From: Sweltsa coloradensis
Lineage: Eukaryota > Arthropoda > Insecta > Plecoptera > Chloroperlidae
DNA: 64,000 nt
Direction of reading: 5' to 3'
Assembly (NCBI GenBank): GCA_024449915.1
Contig: JAMZAV010001708.1
Span: 1 to 64,000, forward strand
Under the pieces are notes generated by a model, which saw nothing but the letters and a program-made list of their open reading frames with translations, ran no database searches and was not told the DNA's origin. Positions 58,076 to 64,000 of this stretch are shown here, piece after piece (the stretch's first letter is position 1; each line of letters starts with the position of its first letter). Position numbers and translations under genes: made by a program.

Positions 58076-59302
58076 TCAAATTGTTAAAGCAATCCGGCCG
58101 ATTTAACATCGGGTATGAATAATAAAATATGTCAGTAGAGAGTCAATGACGAAATAAAAAGGCCTTCTCCGCGGGATTCGAACGCACGTGCGCTGGTGTC
58201 AAATAAACGTATAATGTGTTCCTCTTGTTGTACAACTGTGGATGAATATGAATTTAATTCTTTTTAATTTTAATTTTATACATTTTATTACTTGTGGATG
58301 TGGCTCTGAGAAGTTGCGAAAGGGGAAACCGTAATCGTTTGTCATACCTCAATAACATTTATGATGGAAAAGGTAGTTTACAACATGGCCATCGAAAGAC
58401 GGAAGGGATCGGCGAACAGACAACAATGACACAAGGACTCGAACTAGCTGGAACCCATATTAAGGAGACACAGAGTTGGGGCTAGTCAAACTGTAATTCA
58501 TTTGGAAGCAATGCCAAAACAGTTACTCTCAGCTGAGTATGAAATGCACTACAGCTGCATTTCTCTGTACCTTTCCCACTCCCAGTATAGCTTAGCTTTG
58601 CTTAGAATTATGCAATGAACAAACATATGTTCTTGCTTAAATATACAATTCGGGTCTGAAACCCTCAAATGTAGTATGATTGTATTACCAGGGGAGAAGA
58701 AACGCGTTTTGCCATGTTGACAGAGTGGGTTGTGGGGCATTAAGAATGTAAAGTTGACAGACATTCTTTTCTGGTCTTACTGCGAGAATGTAGTCTCAGA
58801 CAAGTCAGGTCTTAAGAGTTATACGGGTCCATGGCCCTAGCTGCCTTTCTCTGTACCCTCCCCTCTACCAGTACGTCTTACAACGCGTATGTAGTCTCAG
58901 ACAAGTCAAGTCTATACAGGTCAGGCGACTTTAAACTATTATTAACCCGGCGAAAGTTTCAACGACGTTTTGTCCAGGGTTTCTCACTCGTCGTAACCAC
59001 TACCACATAAACAAAAGGGGAACAAATGCGGAAGTCCAGCAAATCAGAGTCAGCCGGCGGGGCCCACGTTTCCCCGTACAAAAGGGCAGAGAATTCACAA
59101 AAATTAAAATATGCTTTATACAGTATAGAGTTGGGATCATTAATCAATCTTTTGAAAGTACCAAATTTGTTTTAAATATTTTTTGAGTTGATGCATACTT
59201 CTGCTATTGCTACTTTTATGAACGATTTTGGGTGTTTAATTTTGAAAAAAAGTATATAATTTGAATGGCTGATATTTTTTACTATGGCTTACGCTCACCC
59301 TA

Positions 59303-59717
59303 AGGGGACCGCTGTATAGCGTAGACTGGAATAACGTAGACTCCCTCGTGTGTACAGGCCTTGCACAACGAGTATAGTGTACTTTCGATGGTTACGCCGG
59401 GTTCCATGTCTCATCCCGCGCGGTAGGGTCGATCGCGGTGCCCAATCACGGCGAGAAAAAACTATATCCGCCGCGCTCCCATACCGCGGCAGCGCGGCGG
59501 ATATAGTTTTTATCTCGCCGTGATTGGTCACCGCGCTCGACCATGCGCGGTACGACTTGGGCCATGTTCAACTTTTCTTATACCGCGCGGTACTACCGCG
59601 CGGAATGAGACATGGGAAAACCCGGCGTAACCATCGAAAGTACACTACACACGTTGTGCAAGGCCTGTGCACACAAGGGAGTCTTTTTTATTTAAGTAGG
59701 CTATTCAGGCGACCCTC
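59303..59717. mobile_element. Foldback element family F, long copy (~415 bp)
   Basis: Outer arms: TAGACTCCCTCGTGTGTACA and GGCCTTGCACAACG on the left, mirrored by GTTGTGCAAGGCC and GCACACAAGGGAGTC on the right. Inner arms: GATGGTTACGCCGGGTTCC and its complement. The core is an extended GC-rich palindrome, ACTATATCCGCCGCGCT and AGCGCGGCGGATATAGT, around a loop near 59479-59491. The terminal blocks match the short copy at 7988-8140. ORFs inside are artefacts of the palindrome. Confidence 0.85.
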
Positions 59718-59810
59718 TTTGACTATGAAATAAGGTTTATATATTTTGAAATGTGTATCTTTAATACCTTTTAATTGTACAGTGCTCTATATTTTCTGGA
59801 ACGTTTATGG

Positions 59811-60262
59811 CAATGATATTTAACATCCACAGTAGGCTAGATCCCCATCATTGGTCCACTGGCGTTACAATTAAAGCCATTTTGATAGGTCAGTTTGTAT
59901 GTTCAATTGGGTTTTGGGTAGCACTTTGTAGCCCAAATATTTTTCAATATAGTTGTCAGGTTGACAGGTGAGCATATTAGCCATTAACACCAAATGATTA
60001 CTAAATTCCGTTATGCAATAACTTCTTATTGTTTCTGTTTGTGCATGGTGTGCATTCCCATGCACAAGCTAAAACCATATCAAATAATCTAGAAATATAC
60101 TAAATCACATTTTAAACATAATGTAAAGCATAAATTAAAACGCCAAATCGACATCTTGAATAGGTCAGATTGACGCTTCAATTTGGTACGCTCGCGCCTG
60201 TGCAGTGTGCAGACGTATTTGAGACTGAGGATCTAGCCTGCCATAGATGTTAAATATCACTG
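59811..60262. mobile_element. hAT-like MITE (452 bp), perfect 8-bp target duplication, intronic
   Basis: Left end CAATGATATTTAACATCCAC, then GGCTAGATCC. Right end (complement) CAGTGATATTTAACATCTAT, then GGCTAGATCC. GTTTATGG is duplicated exactly at 59803-59810 and 60263-60270. No transposase. Confidence 0.9.
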
Positions 60263-60465
60263 GTTTATGGTATTTGTACTGCCAAAAGAAAAGAATCGTA
60301 GCACATGTTCAGCTCGAACTGTAGCGTTCCCATTCTAATTTGATTGAGATTTGAACTTAATGGACGAGTCGTACAAAATGGTGTTAACGTTTTCAACTCC
60401 CTTTTGCTGCAAGTTAATCCAAATGTGTTCCCGACTGGAAGATTAATCGATTTTTTGTTCCCCAG

Positions 60466-60614
60466 GACGATCCGACTACGACGAGGAGGAAGAGGAGGAA
60501 CCGGAAGTGGGAGAGAACGCGGAGAACCCCGAGAACCTGGAGAATGCGCAGAAGGAACAGAAAGCGACTCACGCGCAGCCTCCCGATATCAACCGGGGGA
60601 ACGCCTTCAAGAAG
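60466..60614 (+). CDS. Host coiled-coil gene, acidic-linker exon
   Basis: Acceptor TTTTTTGTTCCCCAG before 60466 and donor AAGAAG|GTGACT after 60614. It is 149 nt (2 + 49 codons). The best frame reads SDYDEEEEEEPEVGENAEN, then PENLENAQKEQ and QPPDINRGNAFKK, ending in phase 0 to match the GAG TAC start of the next exon. The run of Glu after a coiled coil suggests a disordered acidic linker. A frame beginning directly at GAC GAT would match the previous donor but gives an Arg-rich peptide that does not continue into the next exon in phase. The acidic frame is therefore preferred and a phase gap upstream is flagged. Confidence 0.68.
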
Positions 60615-62569
60615 GTGACTTGACAAGCGATACTCGACCTTATAGATACAGAGTCTAGTCATCACTAAGGGCGATAGTCCCCGACTTGTGGGCCAACACC
60701 TTCTCGATTGACAGTGAGAACTCAGTAAATAGAAAAACATAGGGGCAAATCTTAGACCTAGTGTTTAATTTACTAAGGTGTCTCACCCAATCAAAACTTT
60801 TCCATTTGACCCCTTCTATTTACTTTGAGTTGAGACCAGTGGCGTACGCAAGAATATATTTCGGGGGGGCTTGGTCAAACGACTCAATGGGGGGTATGGG
60901 GCAGGTAATAAAAAAAAATACTTATGTTTGATGTGCGTTATGTGTATAAGAAGAAGTTAACGGGCTTTGCTGAACAAAAAGAATAATAATAGATGAATCT
61001 TATTTTTCGCATAAACCTAGATGATTTATGACGGTCGATGTAACAGTCGAATGACAAGTTGTCGTTTAGGCAATTCTATTTTCAGTTGATCGACAATGTC
61101 ACATGAGGTATCATATTTATCTAGTTCTCACTGACAATCCGGTTGTCGTTTAGTAGGTAAATGGGCGCCTAACAGATAATATAATATAGAAAATAGAGAA
61201 GAGCCTCTAAAATATGTTTGATTGCGGAACCCCCCAAAACTTAACAAAGTTTAAATCCTTTCTGAAATTAACTCATCCTGAAGGATTGTTTGCAGCCAAG
61301 TAGTACGAAGAGTTCAATGTCGTGTTGAATAACTTGTAAACCTCTTCCAAGTAGGCTAGGTTTGCATCAGACCGACCCCACTGTTGATAAGCACTGTCCA
61401 GCTTGACGCTTGGGTACCTTGAAGTCTGACTCATGTATGGGGTGGGGTATTAATACCTCTCTGTACTTGGTAGAGGCTTCGCAGTCTGAACACGTGGGGC
61501 CTTGACGCAAGATCCACATGGATAGGCTAACAGTTAAGTTCAGTAAATGGAAACAGTGGCTGAGCTGAAAGTATCAATATTTGTCTTAAAACACTACCAG
61601 TAAGATGTTACAACTATTGTCAATACTTAAATAAGAAGCTGGTCGGTAATATGCTAATTCAAAGAACGTAATTATTTTTGTTCTGGCCATAAATGTCATG
61701 ACTTTCCTCTACATAGTGGTCACGTCATCTCTCCCTCACTGTTCGGAAGTTTTTTGAAAAGTATGACATTTACAATCCTTTTTGTTGAAATTATCGACAG
61801 TAACATCCCTTAACAATTAGTTCGGGAAATAGGCCTGTCATTCTGTCCTTATTTCGCCAGAGCACTTATAAGTCTAGTCTTATACACTCTTACTTATATT
61901 CCTTCTTTCGGAAAACTGTCAATGTGTACAGTGTTGATTGTGGTTCTGACATTCACCATAATCGGCCAAGGGAATGACACCCCAAACGCCCTGGTTTTAT
62001 GAAATGACTACGGTACTCCAAAAGTTTTTTTAAATTGTATGAAAATGAATCAAAAGTTCAACAAGTAAAAGGTAAACAGTAAAAACAGAACCGTGCATAA
62101 GCGTAGAGCACTCCCGAGGCCGATTGTGTTGAATGGCAGCACAACATTCATCATTTGTTATGGTCATTCAAAAAATGAAGAAGCTATCGAGGAGTTGGTG
62201 GTCTATGTAAACTGTAACTCTGGGGCATCCTAAATAGTAGAAATAAAAATGAGGTGATACAAAATTAATAAAACATTTGATAAGTGTGTAAGTGTAGTAT
62301 GCAAGGAGGAATGAATAATGTAAGGAGGTAGCATGGCGTCATCAAAACCGTATAGCCACTTTGAACACTTTCCGATGGTGGTCGCCATATTGGACGGCTT
62401 GTAACGAAAAGCAGCAAATACTGTGAAAAACTCGATCAGAGACGTTCAAAACGGCAAATTTCATTTGTACAGCCACAGATAGCGCATCCTCATTACATTA
62501 TTCATTCCTCCTTGGTAGTATGTAGTTACGAGTCCACCTGATTCTGACAGTGTCTTCTCTACTCTCCAG
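60615..62569 (+). other. Intron of the coiled-coil gene
   Basis: About 1.95 kb. 60837-60905 begins CAGTGGCGTACGCAAG followed by G-rich sequence, like the left end of the hAT-like MITE at 37382; no partner end or target duplication was found. It contains the MITE at 62302-62514. The acceptor at 62569 is preceded by TGTCTTCTCTACTCTCCAG. Confidence 0.6.
62302..62514. mobile_element. MITE (213 bp), perfect 8-bp target duplication, intronic
   Basis: Ends CAAGGAGGAATGAATAATGT and its complement. GTAGTATG is duplicated exactly at 62294-62301 and 62515-62522. 8-bp duplications are typical of hAT-family mobilisation. It lies only ~55 bp upstream of the next exon. Confidence 0.9.
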
Positions 62570-63385
62570 GAGTACGACGGTCTGAGCGTAGTGGACGAAG
62601 AGACCGACGACAACCCTAGCACCTCCGTCAATGACGTCACCCACGACCCAGGGTTGCCAGGCGGTTCCCGTATCGGCTGGAACTACGGCAACTCTGCCTA
62701 CCAGGCGGCCTCCACCTTACCCCACCCCTCCTCATGGCAGCAAGAAGTCGCACCGCCCTGTCTCGAGGGTAGGTTCTTCGCGAGGATGCCAAGTCAGATA
62801 GACGAGTCAAAAGCAATGTTGCCAGACGAACAACATCGAGTGTATGGTAATGCGAGTCCTTTTCTGTACGATATGGGTGTTTTGAACAGTGCGGAAAACG
62901 CGTTTTGTGGTACAATCACGTTACCAAGCGGAAGACAGGGGGTTTATTATAGTGATTCGACATTACCGAGTGGAGGTCCGGAGAGTAACGTGATCTACTC
63001 AGGGGGTGAATATCACGGGAAAGACATGTTGCCAAGTGGAGTGCGGGATTGTGAAACAGACGGGTCGAAAAGAGAACCAAAGATAAGTTTCTCGTATTCT
63101 TACTATGGGGATGACGGAGCCGGGTTGTCGAATGCGGGTCCCGTCTACGACAGGACATCACCTCTCGTATCAGATTGTGAACTCCTTACGGATTGTTTCG
63201 ATAAAAGGTGCGGGCCGGATCTTCTCATGTCGAGCGTCTACCCGGTTGACAAGTCTATGCAGCCGGTGTTTCAAAATGGCGGCAATCTAGATCAGTTCCT
63301 GGAGGAGGTGAATGGCAACCTGGCGAGGGTGGAGATAGTTGCGGAGATGCCCGATGGAGGCGACACTGACCGGGAGGAGCAGCAC
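62570..63385 (+). CDS. Host coiled-coil gene, long low-complexity exon
   Basis: 816 nt, 272 codons in phase 0, from acceptor CTCTCCAG to donor CAGCAC|GTGAGT. It opens EYDGLSVVDEETDDNPSTSV and ends FLEEVNGNLARVEIVAEMPD plus a short acidic tail. It is acidic and rich in Ser, Gly, Pro and Tyr, with no enzymatic motif. A loose repeat of (T/M)LP(S/D) occurs around 62818, 62919, 62961 and 63027, three of them LPSG. This suggests a disordered scaffold-type region with short linear motifs. The frame stays open across the whole exon and the GT donor implies continuation beyond the window. I do not recognise the protein family. Confidence 0.8.
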
Positions 63386-64000
63386 GTGAGTTGACTAGAA
63401 TATTCGACTCAATTAAAATGGTTGGATAAGCTCGGTCAAAGTTTTCCTTTAAAATGTGAAATGCCACCAAAAATCAATTAATTGCCAGATCCAGAAAATT
63501 TCAAGTTCATTCAGGACCACTTATTTTACCTTTAATGTTCACCCAATATTTAAAAATATTAGGAGTTTAATTTATTTTTAAAACGTGCACATATCTTTAG
63601 TAGACAATTCTACATTGTACAAAAAACGTCTCTTACATATAAACTTGGAAAATAACTTCAAATTGTATCTTTTGTGGCATATTTTGTGACCAGTTTCAAA
63701 CACAAGCTACCTATTCCATTATGAAAATGAACTCTGATGGAGACATGAACGTATTCGTTACATAAAACCTCATAGTTCAAGTGTTTAGGTTAAAAAATAT
63801 AGATTTAAAGTAATCGAGAATAAATCTCTTTTGCCTGAGCTTATCCAAAAGTCTTAACTTTTCTATACTAACTACATCGCTTCATTTAGTGAATAACCGC
63901 TTTTTGTGCAACTAACGCTTCAATAACTTTCACTCGAGACTTTGAGGGTTTATAGATAAAACCTTTGAGACTCCGTTAGTCCAAGAGAAGGGTTATCACA
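63386..64000 (+). other. Start of the next intron
   Basis: AT-rich, following the GTGAGT donor. A few blocks (CAGGACCACTTATTTTACC near 63513) vaguely resemble family I. No exon seen. Confidence 0.55.

Larger units (their letters stand above)
57032..60465 (+). other. Intron(s) of the coiled-coil gene
   Basis: About 3.4 kb holding family I (57420-57660), repeat J copy 2, the family F foldback and a hAT-like MITE. The frame mismatch between flanking exons suggests a missed small exon here. The 130-aa ORF at 57100-57492 has no domain and overlaps family I. 58553-58590 and 58840-58875 share GCTGC(A/C)TTTCTCTGTACC. Confidence 0.5.

Noticed and set aside
60344..60658. 104-codon ORF with Arg/Gly/Glu-rich translation overlapping the acidic exon
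   Set aside because: It is an out-of-frame reading of the exon 60466-60614; the acidic frame joins the next exon in phase and this one does not.
60837..60910. Complete hAT-like MITE starting CAGTGGCGTACGC
   Set aside because: A left-end-like sequence is present, but no matching right end or duplication of GTTGAGAC was found downstream.
62637..62915. Minus-strand ORF opposite the long exon
   Set aside because: Shadow of the plus-strand exon 62570-63385, which has proper splice sites.

Overview
This is eukaryotic, AT-rich, repeat-laden nuclear DNA, most likely from an invertebrate animal and quite possibly an arthropod. The evidence is GT-AG introns, animal-type 5S rRNA relics, a BEL/Pao LTR retrotransposon, tRNA-derived SINEs, LINE 3' ends, many foldback and MITE elements, and one sparse multi-exon gene. 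No bacterial-style operons are present. Species-level placement is not possible from the sequence alone.

Layout. 1-12330 is intergenic DNA made of dispersed repeats: families called A, G and I here, foldbacks, SINEs with (CAGA)n tails, and a long (CACACG)n tract. 12336-19027 is a complete BEL/Pao element with two 499-bp LTRs, an exact 5-bp target duplication and gag, protease, RT, RNase H and integrase; it is broken by about ten frame disruptions. 19033-53900 is a mosaic of non-autonomous elements and relics. It includes TTAA-flanked MITEs (family C), hAT-like MITEs with 8-bp duplications, a ~690-bp family B carrying CTCF-like and RFX X-box-like motifs, SINE families, LINE tails and two 5S rRNA-derived sequences.

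54057-63385 holds the only convincing host gene, on the + strand. Four exons are supported (54661-54796, 56904-57031, 60466-60614, 62570-63385) and the gene runs off the right edge. It encodes a basic segment, a heptad-rich coiled coil, a very acidic linker and a long low-complexity region; I do not recognise the gene. Its first visible exon is preceded by a 9-copy minisatellite carrying splice-acceptor-like sequence. That exon is followed by a six-copy array in which the exon's 3' part and donor site are repeated.

The strongest candidates for follow-up are the exon/splice-site array at 54661-55358, the conserved CTCF/X-box modules of family B, the nested 31231-32250 element whose inner MITE carries copies of flanking sequence, and the 5S-derived sequences. 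Indels dominate the differences between LTRs and between array units, so uncorrected long-read errors may explain part of the damage. Family letters A-L are local labels only.
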